Shown: one piece after another, positions 42,668 through 50,637 of the stretch
Numbering within the stretch: the first letter of the stretch is position 1
Layout: each line of letters opens with the position of its first letter
DNA from: Parvibaculum sp046297875
Lineage (GTDB): Bacteria > Pseudomonadota > Alphaproteobacteria > Parvibaculales > Parvibaculaceae
NCBI RefSeq assembly: GCF_046297875.1
Contig: NZ_JBKBHD010000001.1
Coordinates: 2,604,001-2,668,000, forward strand
DNA length: 64,000 nt
Direction of reading: 5' to 3'
Made by a program: the position numbers and the translations under genes
Notes under the pieces: model-generated
The model's input: the letters and a program-made list of their open reading frames with translations, nothing else
Told to the model about the DNA's origin: nothing
Database searches by the model: none

Positions 42668-45600
42668 TCAAATCTCCCGTATATCGACCACGCCGGGGAC
42701 GGCCTTGATGGCGCCGCGGATCTGCGGGGTGACGCGGAAACGCTCCTTGAGGCGCAGCTCGACCTCCCTGCCCCCTTCACCCATCAGGACGAGAGAGACG
42801 AGGCCCTTGCCCTTTTCGGTGAGGCGGGACTTCACCGTGGCGAGAGGTGCGGCGTCATCGATGAAGATGCGGAGCCCCGCGCCGGTATCCTTCACCGCCT
42901 CGTCGACAGAGCGGACGGACTGGGCGCGGAGCTTTACCTCCTCGCCTATGCGGTCAATCTCGACGCCGATGACGATGGCATTGCCCGGCTCCATGAGGTG
43001 GCGGTATTGCGAGAGGGCTTCGGAGAATACGACAAGTTCGAACTGGCCGGTCGGGTCGGACAAGCTGAGGAAAGCGAAGGGGTTGCCCTTCTTCGACTTG
43101 CGCTGCTGGAGCGCCGTGACAGTGCCCGCGATGAGTTCGGCGCGATTGCCGCGCGCAAGCAGCTCGGCATAGGTGACGACGCCGGCGCGTTTCAGATCGG
43201 TCTGGTAATCGTCCAGCGGATGACCGGAGAGGTAGAAGCCAACGGCATTGAATTCTTCCGTCAGGCGCTGCATCGGCATCCAGGGCTCGGCGGCGGGAAG
43301 CGGCGGGCCGGCGGCGGCGGTGCCGCTCTCCTCGCCGAACAGGCCGCCTTGCTGGCTCTCCTGCTCGCGGATCGCGGCATTGGCCGTGCCGAGCATCATG
43401 TCGACGGCGGCAAGCACCTGGGCCCGGTTCGGTTTCAGCGCATCGAAGGCACCGGCGCGGGCAAGGTTTTCCAGCGCACGCTTGTTCACCATGCGCGGAT
43501 TGATGCGGCGGGCGAAATCGAGCAGGTCGCGGAACGGTCCGCCTTCGCGGCGAACCTCGACGATGTGCTCCATCGCCTGCAGGCCGACATTCTTGATGGC
43601 GGCGAGCGCATAGAGGATTTCGCCATTGGCGACGCCGAACAGCGCCTCCGAACGATTGACGCAGGGCGGGCGCACCTTGATGCCGAGGCGCTCGGCCTCC
43701 TGCTTGAAGATGCCGAGCTTGTCGGTGTTGCCGAGATCGAGGCTCATCGATGCGGCGAGGAACTCGACCGGATGGTTCGCCTTGAGCCAGGCCGTCTGGT
43801 AGGCGACAAGCGCATAGGCCGCGGCATGCGACTTGTTGAAGCCGTAGCCCGCGAACTTGTCCACCAGCTCGAAGATGGTGGATGCCTGCGCCTTGTCGAT
43901 ACCCTTGGCGACGGCGCCGGTGACGAAGCGTTCCTTCTGCGCTTCCATTTCCGCCTTGATCTTCTTGCCCATGGCGCGGCGCAGAAGATCGGCTTCGCCG
44001 AGCGAGTAGCCCGACAGGATCTGAGCAATCTGCATCACCTGTTCCTGATAGATGATGACGCCATGCGTCTCCTTCAGGACGGGTTCGAGCATCGGGTGCA
44101 GATAGTCCGGCGCTTCCTGCCCGTGCTTGCGGCGGACATAGGACGGGATGTTGTCCATCGGGCCGGGACGATAAAGCGCGACGAGAGCGATGATGTCCTC
44201 GAAGCGGTCGGCCTCGAGCTTGCGCAGCACGTCGCGCATGCCCGAACTTTCAAGCTGGAACACGCCGACCGTTTCGCCGCGGCCAAGCATGTCGAAGGTC
44301 TTCTTGTCCTCAAGCGGCAGTTGCAGCAGGTCGACCGGAATGTCGCGGCGGGCGACGAGCTTCACCGCGCGGTCAAGCACGGTGAGCGTCTTCAACCCCA
44401 GAAAGTCGAACTTCACGAGGCCGGCAGGCTCCACCCATTTCATGTTGAACTGGGTGACCGGCATGTCGGAGCGCGGGTCGCGGTAAAGCGGTACAAGCTC
44501 GTCCAGCGGGCGGTCGCCGATCACGACACCGGCGGCATGAGTCGAGGCGTGACGATAAAGCCCTTCGAGGCGGCCACCGATCTCGAGCAGGCGGGCGACG
44601 GTTTCGTCGTTGCGCTGTTCTTCCTGCAGGCGCGGCTCGCCCTCGATCGCCTGGGCGAGCGTGACAGGGTTCGCCGGATTGTTCGGCACCATCTTGCAGA
44701 GCCGGTCGACCTGGCCGTAGGGCATCTGCAAGACGCGGCCGACGTCGCGCAGAACGGCTCGGGCCTGCAGCTTTCCGAAGGTGATGATCTGCGCAACCTG
44801 CTCGTAGCCGTAGCGATCCTGCACATAGCGGATCACCTCGTCGCGGCGGTCCTGACAGAAGTCGATATCGAAGTCCGGCATCGAGACGCGCTCAGGGTTC
44901 AGGAAGCGTTCGAAGAGGAGCCCGAAGCGGAGAGGATCGAGATCGGTGATGGTGAGCGCCCAGGCGACGACGGAGCCCGCGCCCGAACCGCGGCCCGGCC
45001 CGACCGGAATGTCATGCGACTTCGCCCATTTGATGAAGTCGGCAACGATGAGGAAATAGCCGGGGAAGTCCATCTTGATGATGACGTCGAGCTCGAAGTC
45101 GAGACGCTGGCGGTATTCCTCTTCCGGCGCGACAGCCTCGGCGGCGGCGAGGCGCGCGGTGAGACCTTCATGGGCCTGACGGCGAAGCTCGTCGGCCTCC
45201 GAGGTGCCGGCGGCGAATTTCGGCAGGATGGGTTTGCGGGTGCGCGGGCGGCAGGCGCAGCGGCGCGCAATCTCGATGGTGTTCGCTGTCGCTTCCGGCA
45301 GGTCGGCAAAGAGCGCAAGCATTTCGGCCTGCGTCTTGAAGCGGTGCTCGGGGGTCAGGCGGCGGCGGTCAGCCTGCACGACATAGGCGCCGCCCGCGAT
45401 GCAGATCAGCGCGTCATGCGCCTCATATTCCTCTTCCTTGGTGAAATAGGGCTCGTTGGTGGCGACGAGCGGAATGTCGTGCGCGTAGGCGAAATCGACC
45501 AGCGGGCCTTCGGTCTGGCGCTCGGACGCCATGTCGTGGCGCTGCAGCTCGACATAGAGGCGGTCGCCGAAGACCGATTTCAGCTTGAGGAGAAGCGCCT

Positions 45601-46087
45601 CGGCGGCGTCCTTCTGGCCCTGCTCAAGGAGGCGGTTCACGACACCGTCCGGCCCGCCGGTGAGGCAGATGAGACCTTCGCCAAACTCCGCGAGGCGGGC
45701 GAGCGAGACCTGCGCCGCCTCGCCCGCATCGGGCTCAAGGAAGGCGAGGCTCGAGAGCTTCATGAGGTTCTGGTAGCCCTGCTCATCCTTCACCAGCAGC
45801 GCGAGGACGCCATGCGGGTCGCGCCGGGCGGGCCCGCGCGAGGGCTCTTCCGGCTCATCGAGGCGAATGGGGAGCGTGCAGCCGGTGATGGGCTGGATGC
45901 CCGCCTCGGCCATGACTTCGGAAAATTCGAGCGCGCCGAAAAGATTGCCCGTGTCGGTGAGCGCCACCGCCGGCATGCCATCCGCCTTGCAGAGCTTGGG
46001 CAGCTCCTTGATCCTGATCGCGCCCTCGAGGAGCGAATAGGCGGAGTGGAGACGGAGATGGATGAACTGGGGCATTGAATCGGCCAT
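42668..46087 (-). CDS. dnaE: DNA polymerase III alpha subunit (DnaE1 type)
   Basis: DnaE is the replicative polymerase subunit. The 1139-residue protein has the PHP domain (FIHLRLHSAYSLLEGAIRIK), the catalytic palm Asp pair in SMPDFDIDFCQDRRDEVI, FDFLGLKTLTVLDRA, the helix-hairpin-helix region and the C-terminal OB fold. The N-terminus and length are those of DnaE1, not the damage-inducible DnaE2/ImuC. No good Shine-Dalgarno sequence precedes ATG 46087 or the alternative ATG 46075. A 45-codon micro-gene ends 87 bp upstream. Confidence 0.96.
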   Translation of the reverse strand: MADSMPQFIHLRLHSAYSLLEGAIRIKELPKLCKADGMPAVALTDTGNLFGALEFSEVMAEAGIQPITGCTLPIRLDEPEEPSRGPARRDPHGVLALLVKDEQGYQNLMKLSSLAFLEPDAGEAAQVSLARLAEFGEGLICLTGGPDGVVNRLLEQGQKDAAEALLLKLKSVFGDRLYVELQRHDMASERQTEGPLVDFAYAHDIPLVATNEPYFTKEEEYEAHDALICIAGGAYVVQADRRRLTPEHRFKTQAEMLALFADLPEATANTIEIARRCACRPRTRKPILPKFAAGTSEADELRRQAHEGLTARLAAAEAVAPEEEYRQRLDFELDVIIKMDFPGYFLIVADFIKWAKSHDIPVGPGRGSGAGSVVAWALTITDLDPLRFGLLFERFLNPERVSMPDFDIDFCQDRRDEVIRYVQDRYGYEQVAQIITFGKLQARAVLRDVGRVLQMPYGQVDRLCKMVPNNPANPVTLAQAIEGEPRLQEEQRNDETVARLLEIGGRLEGLYRHASTHAAGVVIGDRPLDELVPLYRDPRSDMPVTQFNMKWVEPAGLVKFDFLGLKTLTVLDRAVKLVARRDIPVDLLQLPLEDKKTFDMLGRGETVGVFQLESSGMRDVLRKLEADRFEDIIALVALYRPGPMDNIPSYVRRKHGQEAPDYLHPMLEPVLKETHGVIIYQEQVMQIAQILSGYSLGEADLLRRAMGKKIKAEMEAQKERFVTGAVAKGIDKAQASTIFELVDKFAGYGFNKSHAAAYALVAYQTAWLKANHPVEFLAASMSLDLGNTDKLGIFKQEAERLGIKVRPPCVNRSEALFGVANGEILYALAAIKNVGLQAMEHIVEVRREGGPFRDLLDFARRINPRMVNKRALENLARAGAFDALKPNRAQVLAAVDMMLGTANAAIREQESQQGGLFGEESGTAAAGPPLPAAEPWMPMQRLTEEFNAVGFYLSGHPLDDYQTDLKRAGVVTYAELLARGNRAELIAGTVTALQQRKSKKGNPFAFLSLSDPTGQFELVVFSEALSQYRHLMEPGNAIVIGVEIDRIGEEVKLRAQSVRSVDEAVKDTGAGLRIFIDDAAPLATVKSRLTEKGKGLVSLVLMGEGGREVELRLKERFRVTPQIRGAIKAVPGVVDIREI

Positions 46088-46174
46088 GCGTCATTGTCGG
46101 GCGCGGGAGCCACAGAGTCACGGACGGTGCCGCGCCTGAGGCCATCAAAGCTGTGGACAACAATGCCCGCCGCT

Positions 46175-46312
46175 TCAGCCGACCATGACCTCGGCGATGT
46201 GGAGCCAGGTGGTCGCGGCCCAGAGGAAGGCGCCGATAGAGATCAGCCCCGCGACATCCTTCACCCATTCCCGCGTTTCGCCTTCAGAAGCCCTGTTCCA
46301 GATCGCACGCAT
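46175..46312 (-). CDS. 45-residue SOS-type single-span membrane protein, candidate SidA-like division inhibitor
   Basis: The frame reads MRAIWNRASEGETREWVKDV and then one membrane helix (about residues 20-44, AGLISIGAFLWAATTWLHIA plus EVMVG). GGAGGG lies 7 bases before ATG 46312. Upstream are a consensus TTGACA, an exact LexA box and a near-exact second one, so LexA control is likely. In Caulobacter the SOS-induced division inhibitor SidA is a very short single-span membrane protein that acts on FtsW. As I recall, its gene lies beside dnaE. Position, size, topology and control all match, but the SidA identity is inference. The ALFLWA-type helix also resembles the end of the DUF1467 protein at 54.5 kb. 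Confidence 0.7.
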   Translation of the reverse strand: MRAIWNRASEGETREWVKDVAGLISIGAFLWAATTWLHIAEVMVG

Positions 46313-46331
46313 ATCGAAGCCCTCCAGATAT

Positions 46332-46382
46332 GTTCGCTAAATGTTCTGATTTGTATGTTGTCGTTTCGTTCTCATTTGTCAA
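46332..46382 (-). promoter_or_regulatory. LexA-controlled promoter: one exact and one near-exact SOS box
   Basis: On the minus strand, TTGACA (46382-46377) is followed 17 bases later by AACATA (46359-46354) as a weak -10. GTTC-N7-GTTC on the plus strand at 46332-46346 is an exact LexA box. GTTG-N7-GTTC at 46357-46371 differs at one base and covers the spacer and -10. The lexA promoter in this window has the same layout. Confidence 0.75.
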
Positions 46383-46423
46383 GGAGGCCAAGCCCATAAA
46401 ATATGCGGAGGCCGAACGGGCGG

Positions 46424-46873
46424 TCAGTAGCGGGCGAAGACGGTTCGGGTGCCGGGGCCGAAGAGGACGACATAGTAGGGCTCGGTGTGCCCGTCCATTT
46501 CCATGCCAGGCGAACCCATGGGCATGCCGGGGACGGCAAGGCCCGCCGCGGCCGGGCGCTCCTTCAGGAGGCGGATGACATCGGCCGCGGGGACATGGCC
46601 CTCGATGGCAAAGCCGCCGATCAGGGCCGTATGGCAGGAGGCGAGCTCCGCCGGGATGCCGTGGGCGGATTTCAGGGGTTCGAGATCGTCGAGCTCGGTC
46701 ACGCGGACGGCAAAGCCCGCCTCGCGCATGTGATCGACCCATGCGGTGCAGCAACCGCACCAGGGGGTCTTGTAGACGTCGAGCGTTTCGGTCGTGGCAT
46801 GGGCCGGGAGGCCGGTAGCCGCGAGTGCGGTGGCGGCAAGGGCGGAGAGAAGGAATGTGCGGCGGGTGTGCAT
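46424..46873 (-). CDS. DUF411 (CopG-like) exported metal-binding protein
   Basis: The 149-residue product has a twin-arginine-like signal (TRRTFLLSALAATALAATG) and the DUF411 core. Core features are the thioredoxin-like YKTPWCGCCTAWVDHMREAG, SCHTALIGGFAIEGHVPAAD, and GLAVPGMPMGSPGMEMDG. Family members bind copper or other soft metals in the periplasm. The CxC pair, the SCHT Cys/His and the Met-rich loop are the likely ligands. ATG 46873 has AGGAGA upstream. No copper pump or regulator is adjacent, so the role is by family only. Confidence 0.85.
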   Translation of the reverse strand: MHTRRTFLLSALAATALAATGLPAHATTETLDVYKTPWCGCCTAWVDHMREAGFAVRVTELDDLEPLKSAHGIPAELASCHTALIGGFAIEGHVPAADVIRLLKERPAAAGLAVPGMPMGSPGMEMDGHTEPYYVVLFGPGTRTVFARY

Positions 46874-46955
46874 GGGGCGTCTCCTGTCAGGCGTGCAGGA
46901 TAAACCTTCCAGCGGGTGGAGGCACACTCACCTCATCCATTCAACAGACGACGTC

Positions 46956-46978
46956 ACGGCCCGATTTATTCGGGCCGT
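46956..46978. repeat. Palindrome ACGGCCCGA-TTTAT-TCGGGCCGT
   Basis: A perfect 9-bp stem (46956-46964 with 46970-46978) around five bases lies between the DUF411 gene start and the lolD stop. It shares the GGCCCG core with the palindrome 43 bases further on. It may be a processing or REP-like element. Confidence 0.5.
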
Positions 46979-47020
46979 TCACGGCGCAGGTGGCAATCCG
47001 TGAAAGCAAGAAAGACGTGG

Positions 47021-47043
47021 ATGGCCCGGCCAAGCCGGGCCAT
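47021..47043. repeat. REP-like palindrome ATGGCCCGG-CCAAG-CCGGGCCAT
   Basis: This perfect 9-bp stem (47021-47029 with 47035-47043), flanked by GTGG and GACG, resembles the dispersed GGATGGCC...GGCCATGACG palindromes common in Rhizobiales intergenic regions, as I recall them. It lies 40 bp past the lolD stop and could stabilise the mRNA end. No T-run follows. Confidence 0.6.
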
Positions 47044-47082
47044 GACGATCTTTCTAATCATGCCAGATCAGAGATGGAGTCC

Positions 47083-47811
47083 TCAAAGGCTCTGGTAGGC
47101 CGCCGCTATGTCGGTGCCTTCGTGGAGGATGCCTTCATGGAGGAGGACGACGCGGTCCATGTGGCTGGCGAGGTCGAGATTGTGGGTCGCGATGAGGGCG
47201 GCGACGCCTTCGGAGCGGCAGATGTTCAGAAGTTCGCCGAAGACCATGCGGGCGGTCTTGGGGTCGAGATTGCCGGTCGGTTCATCGGCAAGGAGGATGC
47301 CGGGGCGGTTTGCAAGCGCGCGGGCAATAGCGACGCGCTGCTGCTCGCCGCCCGACAGTTCCGCCGGACGATGCTCGGCGCGTTCGGCAAGGCCCATGCG
47401 GGTGAGGAGGTCCATCGCAAAGCCGCGCGCCTCGCGGCGCGACACACCCGCGATCATCTGCGGCAGGATGACATTTTCTACCGCCGAGAATTCGGGCAGG
47501 AGATTGTGGAACTGATAGACGAAGCCGACTTCGGAGCGGCGCACGGCGGTGCGACGCGCATCGGAAAGCGCCACGCAATCGCGGCCGCCGATCCAGACCT
47601 CGCCCGCGTTGGGCGCTTCGAGGAGGCCCGCGATATGGAGGAGCGAGGACTTGCCCGCGCCCGAGGGGCCGACCAGCGCGACGATCTGGCCCGGCCAGAT
47701 GTCGAGATCGGCGCCGGCGAAGATGCGCAGTTCCTCTTCGCCCTGCATATAGGTGCGGGTGATGCCGCGCAGGCTCAGCACGGCCGCGTCGTCATGCATG
47801 TCATCACTCAT
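47083..47811 (-). CDS. lolD: Lipoprotein-releasing system ATP-binding protein LolD
   Basis: LolD powers the LolCDE transporter, which extracts lipoproteins from the inner membrane. The 242-residue ABC ATPase has the Walker A GPSGAGKSS, the Q-loop VYQFHNLLPEFSAVEN typical of the LolD/MacB group, the signature LSGGEQQRVAIARAL and the Walker B ILLADEPTGNLD. Its start overlaps lolC by 8 bp. Two palindromes follow the stop. Confidence 0.93.
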   Translation of the reverse strand: MSDDMHDDAAVLSLRGITRTYMQGEEELRIFAGADLDIWPGQIVALVGPSGAGKSSLLHIAGLLEAPNAGEVWIGGRDCVALSDARRTAVRRSEVGFVYQFHNLLPEFSAVENVILPQMIAGVSRREARGFAMDLLTRMGLAERAEHRPAELSGGEQQRVAIARALANRPGILLADEPTGNLDPKTARMVFGELLNICRSEGVAALIATHNLDLASHMDRVVLLHEGILHEGTDIAAAYQSL

Positions 47812-49096
47812 AGCGAAGCGCCTCCACCGGATCGAGCGAGGCGGCGCGCCAGGCGGGATAGAGCGTGGCCGCGAAGGAGAGGAAGAGCGCCATCAGCACG
47901 ACGGCCGTGACCTCGCCTGGATCGACCTCTGCCGGCATGCGGCTCAGGAAATAGACTTCCGGCGAGAAAAGCTCAGTGCCCGACAGGCTCGACAGGAATT
48001 GCCGCAGGCTCTCGATGTTGAGGCAGAAGACGAGGCCGAGAAGGAAGCCCGCGATGGTGCCGATGACGCCGATCGACGCGCCGGAAATGAAGAAGACGCG
48101 CATGACAGTGCCGCGCGTTGCGCCCATCGTCCGCAGCACAGCTATGTCCCTGCCCTTGTCCTTCACCAGCATGACGAGGCCCGAGATAATGTTGAGCGAG
48201 GCAACGATGAGGATGAGCGTGAGGATGAGGAACATCACGTTCCGCTCTACCTGAAGGGCGGAGAAGAAACTTTCGTGGCGCTGCTGCCATGTGGTGACCT
48301 GACAGCAGGGGCCTGCCGCATTGGCCACGCGGGCGACGAAATCATTGATGCGGTCGGGGTTCGTCACGCGGATTTCAAGCGCGCTCACGCCTTCATTGGT
48401 GCGGAAGAACATGCGCGCCTCATCGAGCGGCATGAAGACGAAGCTCGCATCGTATTCCGACATGCCAAGCTCGAAGATGGCGCGAATTTCAAAGGCGCCG
48501 ACCTTTGGCGCCGTGCCGAAGGGTGTGATCGCACCGCGCGGCGAGAGGAGCGTGATGTTGTCGCCGAGATTGAGACCGAGATTCTGCGCCATGCGCGAAC
48601 CGACAGCGACGCCGCCAAACTCATCGAGCCCGTCGAGCGAGCCTTCCTTGATGTTGTCTGCGAGAAGCGGCATCGACTTCAGGTCGGCCTCGCGCATGCC
48701 GCGCACCAGCGCGCCGCCGGCATTATAGGGGCTTTGCACCATGACCTGACCGTCGACCAGCGGCGAGACGGCGGTGATGCCCGGCACATTGCGCAATTCG
48801 GCGGCGAGCGTGTCGTAATCGGTGATGTTGACGCCGATGCCCTGCACATACATGTGGCCATTGATGCCGAGGATGCGCGAGAGAAGCTCGGTGCGAAAAC
48901 CGTTCATCACCGACATGACGATGATGAGCGTGGCGACACCGAGCATGATGCCGAGGAAGGAAATGATGGCGATGACGGAGACGATGCCTTCGCGGCGGCG
49001 CGAACGCAGATAGCGCATGGCGAGCAGCCATTCGAAAGCACCGAAGGCGCGGCTCTTGCCGGTGCGTCTTTCGCGGTGGTAGGCGGCCTCTGTCAT
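47804..49096 (-). CDS. lolC: Lipoprotein-releasing system permease LolC/E
   Basis: This 430-residue FtsX-type permease is the membrane partner of LolD. It has the cytosolic start FEWLLAMRYLRSRRREGIVS, the first helix and GVATLIIVMSVMNGFRTEL, then a large periplasmic domain (about residues 60-275). Three C-terminal helices follow, with VLRTMGATRGTVMRVFFI. Alphaproteobacteria often have a single LolC/E-type subunit that would form a homodimer; whether that holds here is inference. A four-hairpin repeat lies between it and proS. Confidence 0.9.
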   Translation of the reverse strand: MTEAAYHRERRTGKSRAFGAFEWLLAMRYLRSRRREGIVSVIAIISFLGIMLGVATLIIVMSVMNGFRTELLSRILGINGHMYVQGIGVNITDYDTLAAELRNVPGITAVSPLVDGQVMVQSPYNAGGALVRGMREADLKSMPLLADNIKEGSLDGLDEFGGVAVGSRMAQNLGLNLGDNITLLSPRGAITPFGTAPKVGAFEIRAIFELGMSEYDASFVFMPLDEARMFFRTNEGVSALEIRVTNPDRINDFVARVANAAGPCCQVTTWQQRHESFFSALQVERNVMFLILTLILIVASLNIISGLVMLVKDKGRDIAVLRTMGATRGTVMRVFFISGASIGVIGTIAGFLLGLVFCLNIESLRQFLSSLSGTELFSPEVYFLSRMPAEVDPGEVTAVVLMALFLSFAATLYPAWRAASLDPVEALRYE

Positions 49097-49103
49097 TTTT
49101 ATT

Positions 49104-49198
49104 CCTCAATCGCCGGCGCCGCCCTCCGGCGGCTTGGCTCACGCGCCATAAGGCGCGGCGGCCAGTCGGCCTTGCCGTTTTTCGTCAGCGAAAAACGG
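49104..49198 (-). repeat. Four-hairpin repeat, copy A
   Basis: Four successive perfect stems: GCCGCC/GGCGGC (49118-49133), CGCGCC-ATAA-GGCGCG (49142-49157), GGCC-AGTC-GGCC (49160-49171) and CCGTTTTTCG/CGAAAAACGG (49175-49198). It fills the gap between the proS stop and the lolC start. The strand is given in the direction of those genes. It aligns without gaps through the third hairpin with copy B at 55315. Confidence 0.85.
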
Positions 49199-49224
49199 AA
49201 ACTGGTTGTCCCTCGCCACCTCGG

Positions 49225-50544
49225 TTACCCGGCGATCTTTGCAAGCGCGGCTTCGGGCGAGAGTTCTTCCTTTTCGCCGGTGGCGCGGCGCTTCAGCTCG
49301 ACCGTGCCGGACTTGATACCGCGTGGGCCGACGACGAGCTGCCAGGGCAGGCCGATCAGGTCCATGTTCGAGAACTTGGCGCCGGCGCGCTCGTCCGTGT
49401 CGTCATAGAGGACCGAGACGCCCGCTGCCTGGAGCTTGTCATAAAGCGCGGCGCAGGCGGCATCGGTTTCCGCATCACCGCTCTTCAAATTCACGAGACC
49501 AACCTTGAAGGGCGCGACGGCATCCGGCCAGACGATGCCGTTTTCGTCGTGGCTTGCCTCGATGATGGCGCCGACAAGGCGCGAGACGCCGATACCGTAG
49601 GAACCCATCTGGAGCGGCGTTTCCTTGCCGTCCGGGCCCTGCACGACGCAGCCCATTGCCTGCGAATATTTCGTGCCGAAGAAGAAGATGTGGCCGACCT
49701 CGATGCCGCGCGCGGAGAGGCGCTTATCGGCGGGGACTTCGGCCTCGAATTTCGCTTCGTCGTGTTTCTCGTCCGTGGCGGCATAGAGATCGGTGCGGGC
49801 GCGGATCGCTGCTTCCAGATCGCCGTCATAGTCGATGTCATCGCCGGGGACCGGCATGTCCACGAGGTCGCGGTGGCAGAAGACGGCGCTCTCGCCGGTT
49901 TCGGCGAGGATGATGAATTCGTGGCTCATGTCGCCGCCGATGGGGCCGGTGTCGGCGGCCATCGGGATCGACTTCAGACCCAGCCGCGCAAAGGTGCGCA
50001 GATAGGCGATGAACATCTTGCGATAGGCATTGCGCGCGCTGTCGACATCGAGGTCGAAGGAATAGCCGTCCTTCATCAGGAATTCGCGGCCGCGCATGAC
50101 GCCGAAGCGGGGGCGGATCTCATCGCGGAATTTCCACTGGATATGATAGAGGTTGCGCGGCAGGTCGCGATAGGATTTCACGGCGCCCTTGAAGATGTCG
50201 GTGATCATCTCCTCGTTTGTGGGCCCGTAGAGCATGTCGCGCTCGTGGCGGTCCTTGATGCGGAGCATTTCGGGGCCATAGGCGTCGAAGCGGCCGGACT
50301 GACGCCAGAGGTCGGCGGATTGCAGCGTCGGCATCAGGAGTTCGATCGCCCCTGCCCGCGCCTGCTCCTCGCGAACGATCTTCTCGATATTGCGCAGCAC
50401 GGCGAGACCGAGCGGCAGCCAGGCATAGATTCCGGCGGCCGTCTGGCGGACGAGGCCCGCGCGCAGCATCAGCCGGTGGGAGACGATCTGCGCCTCGGCG
50501 GGGTTTTCCTTGAGGGTGGGCAGGAAGTATCTGGAAAGGCGCAT
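49225..50544 (-). CDS. proS: Proline-tRNA ligase (short alphaproteobacterial type)
   Basis: ProS charges tRNA(Pro). The 439-residue class II synthetase has motif 2 in FRDEIRPRFGVMRGREFLMKD, the TNEEM segment and motif 3 in GSYGIGVSRLVGAIIE, then the anticodon-binding domain. At this length it lacks the ~180-residue editing insertion between motifs 2 and 3. Alphaproteobacterial enzymes of this form rely on a free-standing editing protein, which is not in this window. Confidence 0.96.
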   Translation of the reverse strand: MRLSRYFLPTLKENPAEAQIVSHRLMLRAGLVRQTAAGIYAWLPLGLAVLRNIEKIVREEQARAGAIELLMPTLQSADLWRQSGRFDAYGPEMLRIKDRHERDMLYGPTNEEMITDIFKGAVKSYRDLPRNLYHIQWKFRDEIRPRFGVMRGREFLMKDGYSFDLDVDSARNAYRKMFIAYLRTFARLGLKSIPMAADTGPIGGDMSHEFIILAETGESAVFCHRDLVDMPVPGDDIDYDGDLEAAIRARTDLYAATDEKHDEAKFEAEVPADKRLSARGIEVGHIFFFGTKYSQAMGCVVQGPDGKETPLQMGSYGIGVSRLVGAIIEASHDENGIVWPDAVAPFKVGLVNLKSGDAETDAACAALYDKLQAAGVSVLYDDTDERAGAKFSNMDLIGLPWQLVVGPRGIKSGTVELKRRATGEKEELSPEAALAKIAG

Positions 50545-50637
50545 GATGACCCTGAATATGGCCGCCGCAACGATGGCAGGGCGGCCCGCGGCGCACCCCT
50601 GAGGGCCCGCCGGAGCGATGACAAATGTGGGCCAGTT

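Noticed and set aside
42998..46078. 1026-codon open frame antisense to dnaE
   Set aside because: It mirrors the codon phase of the dnaE gene, which has clear family motifs throughout. The antisense product is Arg/Ala/Gly/Asp-rich with no domain. Long antisense frames are usual in GC-rich genes.
42668..46087. Damage-inducible DnaE2/ImuC polymerase under the nearby SOS boxes
   Set aside because: The N-terminal PHP sequence and the gene position are those of the replicative DnaE1. The boxes lie directly before the 45-codon gene instead.
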